From positions 1 to 64,000 of the forward strand of contig CAYVBJ010000010.1 of assembly GCA_964449075.1 (NCBI GenBank): a stretch of DNA of 64,000 bases, read 5' to 3'. Every line of letters starts with the position of its first letter. Positions within the stretch are counted from its first letter, which is position 1. Both the position numbers and the translations under genes were made by a program. Below, one piece after another: positions 53,600 to 62,988 of the stretch. The notes under the pieces are model-generated. The model saw only the letters and a list, made by a program, of their open reading frames with translations. It ran no database searches and had not been told where the DNA came from. The DNA comes from CAYVBJ01 sp964449075 (lineage in GTDB: Bacteria > Bacteroidota > Rhodothermia > Balneolales > Balneolaceae).

Positions 53600-53905
53600 A
53601 TGGATCCAATAAATAGTTTGCAAAACACGGCGGCAAACAGTCAGCCTGCAAGTGATAAAAAATTATCACAGCAAGAAGACGTAAGCATGGAATTTGAACG
53701 AATATTTGCCCGGCAGATGATCGAACAAATGACAAAAAGCATGTTCGATAATAGTGACAGCAAGGGAATTATGAAATCGGGAAGCGGCATGTACAAAGAG
53801 CAGATCACAGATGTCTTGGCAGATGCATTCGCAGAACAGGAGCCATTAAAAATTGCGAAAATGATGAGAAATTACTGGGCTTCAAAAACAGGCTCAGAAT
53901 CTTAA
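53600..53905 (+). CDS. flgJ: FlgJ rod-binding domain protein (no muramidase domain)
   Basis: A 101-residue protein equal to the N-terminal rod-scaffold domain of FlgJ (MEFERIFARQMIEQMTKSMF; KSGSGMYKEQITDVLADAFA). It lacks the C-terminal peptidoglycan hydrolase of enteric FlgJ, as in many other phyla, so a separate hydrolase should open the wall for the rod. Purine-rich AAAAGG precedes ATG. Confidence 0.85.
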   Translation: MDPINSLQNTAANSQPASDKKLSQQEDVSMEFERIFARQMIEQMTKSMFDNSDSKGIMKSGSGMYKEQITDVLADAFAEQEPLKIAKMMRNYWASKTGSES

Positions 53906-53927
53906 ACCAATATAACAGACCGGAAAC

Positions 53928-54440
53928 ATGATATCACACCAAAAAACAAAGATTAAATCACTGGGCGAAAGCCTTGCAAAACTTCATAACGAGTATAGCG
54001 AGGCAAGAAATCTGCTTGATGATCAGATGCAGGCTGTCATCTATAACGACCTGATATGGCTCAACAACCTGATAGATAACCAGGTGGCTAAATATGATGA
54101 GATTCAAAAAACAGAAGAACTCTTCAGAAAAACTCTTGTCGAATTATTTCAGTATTACTATCCTGATGCTTCTCATCCGTCACTTACGAAACTTCTGGAA
54201 GCGATTGAAGAACCGACCGAAGACCTGGACAAACTACGTAAAGAACTGTATGAACAGATCGAGAAAACTGAAAAACTCCGATTGAGTTTGGTTGACCTTC
54301 TCGATTTTGCAAAAAACCACAATACCGAAACAATCACAGCATTATCGCAAATCGCCCGGCAAATTTATCAGAATTATAATGCTGAAGGGAGTATGAATGG
54401 AACCGAAATGAGCAGCCTTGGGCTAAATCAAAAAGCTTGA
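53928..54440 (+). CDS. flgN: FlgN-like export chaperone
   Basis: A 170-residue helical protein. The region before flgK, length, and helix pattern (LHNEYSEARNLLDDQMQAVI; DLIWLNNLIDNQVAKYDEIQ) fit FlgN, the chaperone of FlgK and FlgL. No FlgM gene accompanies it. 5 bp before flgK. Confidence 0.8.
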   Translation: MISHQKTKIKSLGESLAKLHNEYSEARNLLDDQMQAVIYNDLIWLNNLIDNQVAKYDEIQKTEELFRKTLVELFQYYYPDASHPSLTKLLEAIEEPTEDLDKLRKELYEQIEKTEKLRLSLVDLLDFAKNHNTETITALSQIARQIYQNYNAEGSMNGTEMSSLGLNQKA

Positions 54441-54444
54441 AAAC

Positions 54445-55800
54445 ATGAGATCAATTTTTGAAATATCAACGCGGGGTCTGTTAAGTGCCCGGACAGCAGC
54501 TGAAACTGTATCGAATAATATTGCAAATGCTCAAACTCCCGGCTTTTCGAGACGAAGGGCGGTTTTAACTGAAGAAGTTCAGCGGCTGCAGTCGGGTGTA
54601 TTTGGCAAAGGTGTTTCGGTAAGTGAAATTCAGCGTTTGCGGGATGGACTCATAGATCAGCAAATTATCCGTAATGAACATCAGCTCGGCCATTTTTCCG
54701 AAAAAGCCAACCTTTTCAGGCTTATGGAGACGGCTTTGATATCAGTGGATGGAGCCGGCCTTGATGCATCGATGAGAAAATTCTTTGATTCCTTTTCTGA
54801 TCTTTCTACTAACCCGCAGGATATTAACCTTCGCAATATCTTAATATCCGATGCAGTATCACTCACCGAAACATTCAGAAGCCTTGACAGTAATCTGGAT
54901 GAATTCAGCGACCAGGCACTTCAGACAGCCAATGGCAAACTGGAACGTGTGAATACATTGTTGCAGGATTTGGCAGCCCTGAACGGGGAAATTGCCAATT
55001 CAAGTGCTGACAATAATCCAAATAACAATGCATTTGACAGACAGACTGAAAAACTAAAAGAACTTGCAGGTCTGGTTGAATTCAATTCACTTGTATCTGA
55101 CCAGGGTACAATTGAAATCCGGATTGGCGGAGTATCTGTTTTGAATGGACGTCAGGTTTCTGCAATGAAAGCAGAAATTGATGAAGGAAATAATATTTAC
55201 AGAGTTCGTATGGATGGTGGTAAAGTAATTGAGCCCGGAAAAGGAGAGCTGGCGGCAAATATATTTATGTTCAGTGAAGGTGTGCCGGACCTCAGAGAGC
55301 AACTCGATAATATAGCAGGAACATTCATTGATAGTGTAAATAGTATTCATAGTACAGGATATGGGTTAAATGATAATGTGTTGAGAAACTTTTTTGACCC
55401 GACTTCCAGCAGTGCCGGAAATATGAGAATCGAGCAGCAGCTTATAAATGATCCATCAAATATCGCAGCATCATCAATGGTCGGCGAGGCAGGAAATAAT
55501 GATATTGCTCTTGCAATATCTTCCTTGCAAAACGAAAAAGTATTGGGTAATCAAACGTTCAATACAAATGCCGTTCAGTTTATGAGTACTCCGGGGTTGA
55601 GACTCAGTGAACTCAATCAAAAAATTGATTCTGCAACTGCATCCAAAGAGTTTCTGACTGTACGCCAGGAGCAGACTGCCGGGGTGAGTATTGACGAGGA
55701 ACTCGGCGATTTAATCCGGTTTCAAAATGCATTTCAGGCTTCTGCACGCGTGCTTGATACAGGCCGGCAGATGTTCGATACACTTTTAAGTATAGCCTGA
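54445..55800 (+). CDS. flgK: hook-associated protein 1, FlgK
   Basis: A 451-residue first hook-filament junction protein. ARTAAETVSNNIANAQTPGF (rod/hook motif) at the start, helical D0/D1 parts with LREQLDNIAGTFIDSVNSIH, and C-terminal ISIDEELGDLIRFQNAFQAS-like stretch (VSIDEELGDLIRFQNAFQAS) then ARVLDTGRQMFDTLLSIA. It is shorter than enteric FlgK (547) because the surface domains are small. Confidence 0.95.
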   Translation: MRSIFEISTRGLLSARTAAETVSNNIANAQTPGFSRRRAVLTEEVQRLQSGVFGKGVSVSEIQRLRDGLIDQQIIRNEHQLGHFSEKANLFRLMETALISVDGAGLDASMRKFFDSFSDLSTNPQDINLRNILISDAVSLTETFRSLDSNLDEFSDQALQTANGKLERVNTLLQDLAALNGEIANSSADNNPNNNAFDRQTEKLKELAGLVEFNSLVSDQGTIEIRIGGVSVLNGRQVSAMKAEIDEGNNIYRVRMDGGKVIEPGKGELAANIFMFSEGVPDLREQLDNIAGTFIDSVNSIHSTGYGLNDNVLRNFFDPTSSSAGNMRIEQQLINDPSNIAASSMVGEAGNNDIALAISSLQNEKVLGNQTFNTNAVQFMSTPGLRLSELNQKIDSATASKEFLTVRQEQTAGVSIDEELGDLIRFQNAFQASARVLDTGRQMFDTLLSIA

Positions 55801-55863
55801 GAATTTATTGGTTTAAGGAGAAGTACTGGTGTTGAAAATTTTTAATCAAATAATAGAATCGGA

Positions 55864-56597
55864 ATGAAAATAACAGAATTTATGGCTTCAAGTGCCTTCC
55901 GGCAGCAAGTTAGGTCGGCACGTGCTGATACAGTTAAATTTAATGAAGAAATTGTGACCGGGAAAAGAGTCCGTAAGGCATCCGATGATACATCTGCCTT
56001 TTCACTCGGTAAAATAACAGAAGACCTGATACGTAAAAACCAGCAGTTCGAAAAAAGTGCAAATACAGGTCTGTTTCACGCGCGAACGGTTCAGGATTCT
56101 CTTGACAATATGAATGACCTGATGGTTTCATTCAAAAGTTTATTGATCAGTGGTGCAAACGACACATTTAATGCAAATGACAGGCAGGATATGGCTCTGC
56201 AGGCACGCTCTATAAGGGATGACCTGGTTGATCTCGCAAATAGCCAATTTAATGACACATTCGTTTTTGGCGGAACCAATACAGATACAGAGCCTTTCTT
56301 TGTCGATGCCACAGCACCAGGTGGAATTGGAACAANNNNNNNNNNNNNNNNNNNNNNNNNNNNNNNNNNNNNNNNNNNNNNNNNNNNNNNNNNNNNNNNN
56401 NNNNNNNNNNNNNNNNNNNNNNNNNNNNNNNNNNNGAGGGCCGAATCATAGATCAATCAGGAGAGTTAAGCCGGCTGGTAGATGCTGATATAGTGGATTC
56501 TATGATGAACTTTCAAAGTGCACAGTCAACACTCGAAACAGTAATGGCCACACAAGCCAGAATGTCGCAGACGACACTGCTTAATTTTTTAAGATAA
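55864..56597 (+). CDS. flgL: hook-associated protein 3, FlgL (true assembly gap inside)
   Basis: Second junction protein. The N-terminal flagellin-like part is intact (FNEEIVTGKRVRKASDDTSA; NSQFNDTFVFGGTNTDTEPF). The C-terminal helix follows the gap (ADIVDSMMNFQSAQSTLETV; ATQARMSQTTLLNFLR). The 100 N at 56336-56435 is not flanked by a duplicate, so here sequence is really missing. About 211 codons are visible versus roughly 300 in typical FlgL, so a few hundred bases may be absent. The two ends are in different frames as written, which the gap length explains. Confidence 0.9.
56336..56435. other. 100-N gap, flanks not duplicated
   Basis: Unlike the other three gaps, the sequences on its two sides do not match, so it marks missing sequence of unknown length within flgL. 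Confidence 0.9.
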
Positions 56598-56689
56598 TTA
56601 TTCATGTTGGTAATCAGCAAAAGTGAGATATGAACTGTCAGAAATTACAAAAGGTATCAAAATCAAAGTAAAAATAGCTGGAGATAAAA

Positions 56690-58045
56690 ATGGATACAGG
56701 ATTAATTTCGGTGATAATTCCAATGTTTGGCAATTCTTCATCAAAGCTCAATAAAGTCTTTATAGAAAGTTTGTCAGTTTTCGGAGAAGTGCTGTTCGTC
56801 TCGAATAAAAACACGGACCCGGAAAAAATTTCGCATTATCCGCTTCTTATATCAAATCATGTTTGCGGCACGGAAACTTTAAACCGTGCTTATCATGAAG
56901 CAAAAAGCAAATGGATATTAATATTGGAGCCGGGTGAGGAGGTATCGCTAAATAATCTTCAGAAATTGCACCCCGAACAGGGGTGTTGCTATAAAGCAGT
57001 TCTGGAATCAGGAGAGAATGAATTTGCAAAAAGAAATTATGCAATCAGAATGATTCCCAAAATTGAGAATAATTCTGTTCCGTTTAGCGGTAATCTGGTT
57101 CCGGATGTAACTGAATTCATTTATTCTAATAAATTAAAAGTATCCGGAAGTTCAATTATTATTAAAAGATCGAGTGAACTGTCAGATTTGAATTATTTGG
57201 AAGAAGTGCACGAACTGACTCCTGAAACACCGATGGACTCATTTTGGCAAGCCGTTTACTGCGCTGAAAGACAAAAGTTTTACAGGGCTGAAAAGCTTTT
57301 TCGTCAGTCGATGAATACAGACTTTCTGCTGGAATTTTACCACCTGGCTGCCCGCAACGGGTTGGCTATTTCACTGTTTGAACAACATCGCCTGGACGAT
57401 GCTTTTGAAGTAGCAGATGAGTCCGTCTTATTGAATAACAGGCAATATACGCCCTGGATACTTATGCATAAAATCTGCTGGATGAAATCGGACTGGATCG
57501 GGGCCTACCAGTATCTTGAAAAATACCTCGAAACTGAAAAATATAATTCGGAATCAGGTTTTGATATCAGGATGAGCAGATCGGATTCATTTTACCTGCT
57601 TGCTGAAGTATCTCTTTACAATGGTGATTACAGCAAAGCCTTCAGGCATCTTGAAAAATTCTTTGAAATAAATAACGGAGAGGTAAGTGATGAAATACCG
57701 GAAAAACTGTTAATATTTGCAGCTGAGTTGAAGTTAAAGGAAAAGGCAATTTTTTATTTTAACGAAATATATAACCGGCACACTCTTGAAAAACCTGATG
57801 AAAAGGTAATGAATCGATTACTTGAGACACTTTCTCTGATTGAAGATAATGGCTGGAATGATTTTGCAAGTAACATCTATGAGAAACTGATAGCCGTTTA
57901 CCCCGGTAATCACAAAATTCTTCAGGGTTGGTTAACATCACTAATCCGAAGTAACCAGCTGCAGAAAGCAAAAGTGCTCATGGAGAATATTAAAAATCCG
58001 AATATAAAAGAGCCTGTTGCAGAAAGCTTTCAATTCTTTCAATGA
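56690..58045 (+). CDS. glycosyltransferase-like / TPR protein
   Basis: A 451-residue protein. The N-terminus (LISVIIPMFGNSSSKLNKVF) looks like the first strand of a GT-A glycosyltransferase, but where the DxD metal motif is expected it reads ILILEPGEEVS, so it may be inactive. From about residue 185 on, helical repeats with TPR/SEL-like character (AERQKFYRAEKLFRQSMNTD; LAEVSLYNGDYSKAFRHLEK) fill the rest. No signal peptide. It lies 92 bp after flgL and could take part in flagellin or surface glycan modification; this is inferred only from location. Confidence 0.6.
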   Translation: MDTGLISVIIPMFGNSSSKLNKVFIESLSVFGEVLFVSNKNTDPEKISHYPLLISNHVCGTETLNRAYHEAKSKWILILEPGEEVSLNNLQKLHPEQGCCYKAVLESGENEFAKRNYAIRMIPKIENNSVPFSGNLVPDVTEFIYSNKLKVSGSSIIIKRSSELSDLNYLEEVHELTPETPMDSFWQAVYCAERQKFYRAEKLFRQSMNTDFLLEFYHLAARNGLAISLFEQHRLDDAFEVADESVLLNNRQYTPWILMHKICWMKSDWIGAYQYLEKYLETEKYNSESGFDIRMSRSDSFYLLAEVSLYNGDYSKAFRHLEKFFEINNGEVSDEIPEKLLIFAAELKLKEKAIFYFNEIYNRHTLEKPDEKVMNRLLETLSLIEDNGWNDFASNIYEKLIAVYPGNHKILQGWLTSLIRSNQLQKAKVLMENIKNPNIKEPVAESFQFFQ

Positions 58046-58210
58046 TTCATTTTCTAAGTATCGGAATCCCGGTTTATTTCTGACAGATTTAGGGTTTGGA
58101 GATTAAGTTTATTTAATTTTTCGGGAAGATTGTGGAGGCTTCTCTATCTTATCGATGGAATTTATGCAGGTGGTAACAGGAAAGAAACTGAACCACGCAA
58201 AATCACTTTG

Positions 58211-59467
58211 ATGAGAAAACAGATGCCGGAAAAAAAAGAAAGAATTTATCTATCACCTCCGCACATGGGGGGTGAAGAGGTCAACTTTGTCGGGGAAGCA
58301 TTTGATAAAAACTGGATTGCTCCGCTTGGACCTAATGTAAATGGATTTGAGCAAGACCTGGAAAATTACACCGGACGAAAGCATGCAGCTGTAGTTACAT
58401 CAGGGACAGCAGCCATTCACCTGGCTTTGATTCTGAATGGTGTGGGACCCGGAGATGAGGTGATCTGTCAGTCGTTTACATTCACGGCAACGGCAAACCC
58501 TGTCAGGTACCAGGGCGCCATACCGGTGTTTATAGATTCAGAACCGGAAACCTGGAACATGGATCCGCAATTACTTGAAAAGGCTATTCTGGAAAGAGAA
58601 AAAAGACCAAAGGCAATCCTTGTGGTACATCTGTATGGAATGCCGGCAAAGATGGCAGAGATTATGCAGGTTGCAGAGAAGTATGATATTCCGGTGATTG
58701 AGGATGCTGCAGAGGCTTTGGGCTCCTCAATTCGAAATCGGAACTGTGGAACATATGGCAGTCTGTCGGTACTATCGTTCAACGGAAATAAGATTATTAC
58801 AACATCGGGCGGCGGAGCACTGCTGAGTGATGACGAAAAAACGATTCAAAAAGCGCGTTTCCTGGCAACCCAGGCCCGTGATGATGCACCTCACTATCAG
58901 CACTCTGAGTTAGGATATAATTACAGAATGAGTAATATAGTTGCAGGTATAGGACGCGGACAAATGAAGGTTGTTGATCAGAGGGTACAGCGAAGGAGAG
59001 AGATCCACGAATACTATTTTAAAAAACTGGGCGGTACCTACTTTACAGTTAATAGTGAAGGAGCAGCATACAGGGTTCAGGATGTTTCATCCACAGGGAT
59101 CTATTTCCTGAAAGAACCAAAAGGTTACGTAAGTAATCGCTGGCTTACCACCATTCTTGTTAATCCGGCTGAAACAGGAGGTGTTACACGCGAAGATATA
59201 CGTCTTGCACTGGAAGCTGAGAACATTGAAAGCCGTCCTTTGTGGAAACCAATGCACATGCAGCCACTTTACCGGGAATTTCCCTATGCAGGATCTTCTT
59301 ATAATGTATATTGGAAAGCCGGATCACAAAGTCAGACTTCCGGTGACGAACAGGGTATTTCAGATTTCCTGTTCAAATACGGTCTTTGCCTGCCATCAGG
59401 CAGTGCTATGGATGAAAAAGATTTAAAACGTATTACTGATATTTTATATAATCTATTGAGAAAGTAA
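58211..59467 (+). CDS. DegT/DnrJ/EryC1/StrS-type sugar aminotransferase (PglE/PseC-like)
   Basis: About 418 residues. PLP-dependent aminotransferase for nucleotide-linked keto sugars: HMGGEEVNFVGEAFDKNWIA, VTSGTAAIHLALILNGVGPG, IEDAAEALGS (PLP-binding Asp) and SFNGNKIITTSGGGALL (Schiff-base Lys in GNK). It would transfer an amino group to the C4 keto group made by a 4,6-dehydratase such as that at 59894. Start taken at ATG 58211; ATG 58223 (MPEKKERIYL) is as good, and the TTG at 58130 adds unrelated residues. Confidence 0.88.
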   Translation: MRKQMPEKKERIYLSPPHMGGEEVNFVGEAFDKNWIAPLGPNVNGFEQDLENYTGRKHAAVVTSGTAAIHLALILNGVGPGDEVICQSFTFTATANPVRYQGAIPVFIDSEPETWNMDPQLLEKAILEREKRPKAILVVHLYGMPAKMAEIMQVAEKYDIPVIEDAAEALGSSIRNRNCGTYGSLSVLSFNGNKIITTSGGGALLSDDEKTIQKARFLATQARDDAPHYQHSELGYNYRMSNIVAGIGRGQMKVVDQRVQRRREIHEYYFKKLGGTYFTVNSEGAAYRVQDVSSTGIYFLKEPKGYVSNRWLTTILVNPAETGGVTREDIRLALEAENIESRPLWKPMHMQPLYREFPYAGSSYNVYWKAGSQSQTSGDEQGISDFLFKYGLCLPSGSAMDEKDLKRITDILYNLLRK

Positions 59468-59893
59468 CCCGAGATTAAATAAAATGAGATTTTTGCAGAA
59501 ATATTTCGCATTTAAAAAGCAGATGATTTCAATTGAACCTGACCGGGATTACAGAAAGTAATCAGCATAAAACATGCTGTCAGGATAGATGAAAATTATA
59601 TTGTTCAGGCAACATCAATTAGCTGTTTATTTGTATTATAAAATTGTAATCGGTATTTATTGAATTATTAAATAAGTTAGAACTGTACAAAAGATGATAA
59701 ATAGAGTAACATAATATTTGTTTAACATCTGCAGGATTTAATAATAGTATATTGGTGAGTAGACAATTGGTTTTTTTGGGGTGAATAAATAAACTGGGGG
59801 CAGACAAGATAAACTGTCTTCACATTAACAAAACTGGTAGTACAGTTTAAATGTTCTTTATAAATATTCATTTATAAAGGGCAGGGAGATTAT
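59468..59893. other. AT-rich intergenic region before the dehydratase gene
   Basis: 426 bp without a convincing gene; the longest in-frame stretch after the aminotransferase is a 25-codon frame at 59484. It holds a 9-bp inverted repeat close to the next gene (59856-59879) and many A/T runs, so it probably carries the promoter of the dehydratase gene. Confidence 0.5.
59856..59879. promoter_or_regulatory. AT-rich inverted repeat upstream of the dehydratase gene
   Basis: CTTTATAAA (59856-59864) and TTTATAAAG (59871-59879) are perfect 9-bp arms around a 6-nt spacer, 15 bp before the TTG start at 59894. It could be an operator or a leader hairpin. AT-rich repeats of this length can occur by chance, so the call is weak. 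Confidence 0.3.
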
Positions 59894-61879
59894 TTGAGGA
59901 TGATGACTAAACTGAAAGATTTACGACCGAACTCTTTTTTGAGATCGTTGTTTTTTTACATTGGGGACGCTTTGTCATTGATACTTGCATCAATCGTAGC
60001 ATTTGCAATTGTATCAAATTTTTCTGCGTCGGAAAGAGCTTTTCCATTTTTAAATACAGTGCTTCTTATTGGATTTTTGATACTGGGACTTACGCTCTAT
60101 AAAGTTCACAAAGCAAACTGGAGATTTGTAAGTATCAGGGAAATGACCCGTATTGTACTGGGTATGACGGCGGGATATATTATGTTCATTGCCGTTGCCG
60201 GTTTCTTATTGGAAATGGGTAATTTTGAGTATGCTTTTTCAGCTCTTGTTTTAACAAACGGTTTACTTATAGTCGGCGGATTCAGAATAAGTAAACGGAT
60301 CGCAAGTGAACTTGTGAGCTATCCTGTTGTAAAAAAACGGGGCGACGACAAGAAGAAAAAAGTTGTCATCTTTGGTGCGGGGAGTGCCGGTGACCAGATT
60401 ATGAGAGATATTCTTCGAAATGATGAGTGGAACCTGAAAATTTTGGGTGCTTTTGATGATGAGGCTATTGCCGGTACCACAATGCAGGGAATTAAAATCC
60501 TGGGAGACAGAAATTACCTTCTTCAGTTTATCCAGTCGAACCCTGTGGATCAGCTGATCATTGCAATTCCTTCGCTTCCCAAAAAAGAACTGAAAGAGTT
60601 CACCGATCTTGTAAAAGAGATCTCACCCGACTTGAAATTAAAAGTCATACCATCATTTCACCTTCTTACTGATAACCCGATAAGCATCAAAAATATTCGT
60701 GATATCAGCATTGATGATATCCTGGGTCGCGAGCCTGTTAAAATTGATATCGACACAATCAAAGAGAGTATCACCGGGAAAACCGTACTCGTCACCGGTG
60801 CCGGCGGTTCTATAGGAAGTGAAATTGTACGACAGTGTGCTCATTTAAAACCGGCAAGACTTATTGCACTCGACGTTGATGAAACTGAATTATTTCATCT
60901 TGAAAATGAACTGGCTAAGAGAAAATTTGAGATCCATTCATGTGTGGCTAATGTGGCAGATAAGAAGAAAATAGACCACATTTTGAATATGATTAAACCG
61001 GAAGTCATTTTCCATGCTGCTGCCTACAAACATGTTCCCATGATGGAGAGTTTTCCTGAAGAAGCTATCAAAGTAAATATCGGCGGTACCCGTATTCTTG
61101 CAAGCCTTGCATGCAAGCATAAAGTCGAAAAATTTGTGATGATTTCAACTGACAAGGCGGTAAATCCTACAAATGTCATGGGGGCTACTAAACGGGTTGC
61201 CGAAGAAATATGTATGTCTCTCAATAATACGTGCTTAACCAAGTTTATTTCTGTCAGATTTGGAAATGTACTTGGTTCAAGAGGGTCTGTTGTTCCGATA
61301 TTTATTGATCAGATCAAGAACGGAGGACCAATCACAATTACAGATCCTGAAATGAAAAGATACTTTATGACTATACCGGAAGCCGTTTTGCTGGTTATGC
61401 AGGCCGGTTCGATGGGAAGCGGTGGTGAAGTTTTTGTTCTTGATATGGGTGAACCCGTAAAAATTATGGATATGGCCCGTGATCTTGTACGTCTGCATGG
61501 CCTTGAGCCGGATAAGGATATTCAATTTGAATTTACAGGCCTCCGGCCCGGCGAAAAGTTATTTGAAGAGTTGTTGAATGCTGAAGAGGGTGTTGAAAAA
61601 ACCGAACACACAGAGATATTTAAGGCAATCTGCAGCAAAAAAATGACGAAGGATGATCTTCAACGACATCTTTCCGGACTCTTCAGATGCATTGATGGCG
61701 GAGAGGTTGAGTCCGTTCGATACATTCTAAAGAAAATGGTGCCTACTTATAGCTATAAAAAAGAGGCTGAAGATGCAGAAAAGTTCTTTTTGCCGGCACA
61801 CGGTAATGGCCACAGAAAGGTCAATGGCAATGGCATGCATGCCGGAGACATGGCAGGAATAGAATCAACAGGGAGTTAA
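59894..61879 (+). CDS. membrane-bound UDP-GlcNAc 4,6-dehydratase (PglF/WbpM/CapD family)
   Basis: A 661-residue protein. The N-terminal ~120 residues hold four membrane helices (GDALSLILASIVAFAIVSNF; TVLLIGFLILGLTLYKVH). A CoA-binding-like Rossmann domain follows (VVIFGAGSAGDQIMRDILRN), then the SDR dehydratase with GKTVLVTGAGGSIGSEIVRQ, AAYKHVPMMESFPEEAIKVN and VMISTDKAVNPTNVMGATKR. The MGATK phrase has Met in place of the SDR tyrosine, as expected for large PglF/WbpM enzymes. It makes the 4-keto-6-deoxy sugar that a DegT-type enzyme (58211) can aminate. The start may be TTG 59894 (GGGAG five bases upstream) or ATG 59900/59903. Confidence 0.92.
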   Translation: MRMMTKLKDLRPNSFLRSLFFYIGDALSLILASIVAFAIVSNFSASERAFPFLNTVLLIGFLILGLTLYKVHKANWRFVSIREMTRIVLGMTAGYIMFIAVAGFLLEMGNFEYAFSALVLTNGLLIVGGFRISKRIASELVSYPVVKKRGDDKKKKVVIFGAGSAGDQIMRDILRNDEWNLKILGAFDDEAIAGTTMQGIKILGDRNYLLQFIQSNPVDQLIIAIPSLPKKELKEFTDLVKEISPDLKLKVIPSFHLLTDNPISIKNIRDISIDDILGREPVKIDIDTIKESITGKTVLVTGAGGSIGSEIVRQCAHLKPARLIALDVDETELFHLENELAKRKFEIHSCVANVADKKKIDHILNMIKPEVIFHAAAYKHVPMMESFPEEAIKVNIGGTRILASLACKHKVEKFVMISTDKAVNPTNVMGATKRVAEEICMSLNNTCLTKFISVRFGNVLGSRGSVVPIFIDQIKNGGPITITDPEMKRYFMTIPEAVLLVMQAGSMGSGGEVFVLDMGEPVKIMDMARDLVRLHGLEPDKDIQFEFTGLRPGEKLFEELLNAEEGVEKTEHTEIFKAICSKKMTKDDLQRHLSGLFRCIDGGEVESVRYILKKMVPTYSYKKEAEDAEKFFLPAHGNGHRKVNGNGMHAGDMAGIESTGS

Positions 61880-61992
61880 CAGTACAATACAAGTATCTTC
61901 TTTTTGCAAGGGTTCAGCCCGGCTTGCCTATTTGCTCAAGAATTAAACTACTCTCACTTCTACTGATTGCCTTATGCCCCCCTGTCAACAAA

Positions 61993-62694
61993 TTAACTGG
62001 CTGTAAGTTGCCGGTATCTTGCCGTCATTACAATTGCAGCGGTTTCTGTTCGCAGCCGGTGCTTCCCGAGTGAAATTTTATCAGCATTGAAGGAACTGAG
62101 GAGTCTTCTCTCACTTTCCGAATATCCACCTTCGGGGCCAATTACCAAAAGATGATGGCCGCTTACATTCACGTTTGCTGTTTTTACTCTCTTTTTAGTT
62201 TCATCTGCCGCAATAATTCCGGTGAAATTTTCACTGTCCAACGCATCTTCAAGTGAATTTTTTATCACTGCTTTTGGAAGATGGAATCGTAAACTTTGCT
62301 TCATCGCACGCAGGATAATTCTATGAATTCGAGCTTCCCGGACCCCTGTCTTTTCACTGTGATCACCCCGGTAAATCAGAATTTTATTGATGCCCAGTTC
62401 AACACATTTTTCGATAGCAAACTCCAGTCTGTCTCTCTTTTTTACTATGCCAATTGCCAGAGTAAGCTGCGGATTATCGGGCGGATAATTTTTTATATTC
62501 ATAATCTCAGCCGTGACAGTTTGCTGATTTATATTAGTGATAACGGCCTCGTAAAGAGATCCTTCTCCATCAGTTACAGAAATTATATCTCCCGTTTTGT
62601 GGCGCAGTACACGTATCGCGTGCCGGGCTTCTTCCTCTCCTAAAACAAGTTTATTTTTAAAAATTCGGGAGTGATCGCTATAGAAAAGATACAT
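61993..62694 (-). CDS. rsmE: 16S rRNA m3U1498 methyltransferase RsmE
   Basis: A 233-residue SPOUT-class methyltransferase. Typical stretches: EEARHAIRVLRHKTGDIISV, IAIEKCVELGINKILIYRGD-like (FAIEKCVELGINKILIYRGD), and the SAM knot LLVIGPEGGYSESERRLLSS with LGKHRLRTETAAIVMTARY. It methylates N3 of U1498 in 16S rRNA. Starts next to the BFD-like gene stop (no gap), so co-transcribed. Confidence 0.95.
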   Translation of the reverse strand: MYLFYSDHSRIFKNKLVLGEEEARHAIRVLRHKTGDIISVTDGEGSLYEAVITNINQQTVTAEIMNIKNYPPDNPQLTLAIGIVKKRDRLEFAIEKCVELGINKILIYRGDHSEKTGVREARIHRIILRAMKQSLRFHLPKAVIKNSLEDALDSENFTGIIAADETKKRVKTANVNVSGHHLLVIGPEGGYSESERRLLSSFNADKISLGKHRLRTETAAIVMTARYRQLTAS

Positions 62695-62907
62695 TTATCT
62701 CTCTGATTTATGATATATCGACCCTGGAGTAAAAAAGGTTTTACCCGTTTTTAAAACCTCTGATACATAAGGCCCGCAAATTTTACAGCTATTACTGCAT
62801 ATGTTATCTGATTGCAGTTCTTCAAGGCTATAAAATCCCCGGTTATCAGCAATTCTTTTTATTTCTTCAAATGAAATATTGTGACATATGCATCGATCAA
62901 CAGACAT
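62695..62907 (-). CDS. BFD-like [2Fe-2S] protein
   Basis: A 70-residue protein with the bacterioferritin-associated-ferredoxin-like cysteine pattern: C6-x-C8 ... C41-x2-C44, with 32 residues between the pairs (RCICHNISFEEIKRIA and SCKICGPYVSEVL). One more cysteine at 37. Such domains bind a [2Fe-2S] cluster and move electrons or iron. No bacterioferritin is near. The stop directly abuts the rsmE start. Confidence 0.8.
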   Translation of the reverse strand: MSVDRCICHNISFEEIKRIADNRGFYSLEELQSDNICSNSCKICGPYVSEVLKTGKTFFTPGSIYHKSER

Positions 62908-62988
62908 TTAAAGCAGGTTTGATTAAATTAGGTAACAGATTTTGTTTATTAATAACGTTTTTGAGTCTGAACAGGTATCAGTATGACA

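Noticed and set aside
59484..59561. 25-codon frame after the aminotransferase gene
   Set aside because: Very short, no ribosome-binding site, no recognisable product.
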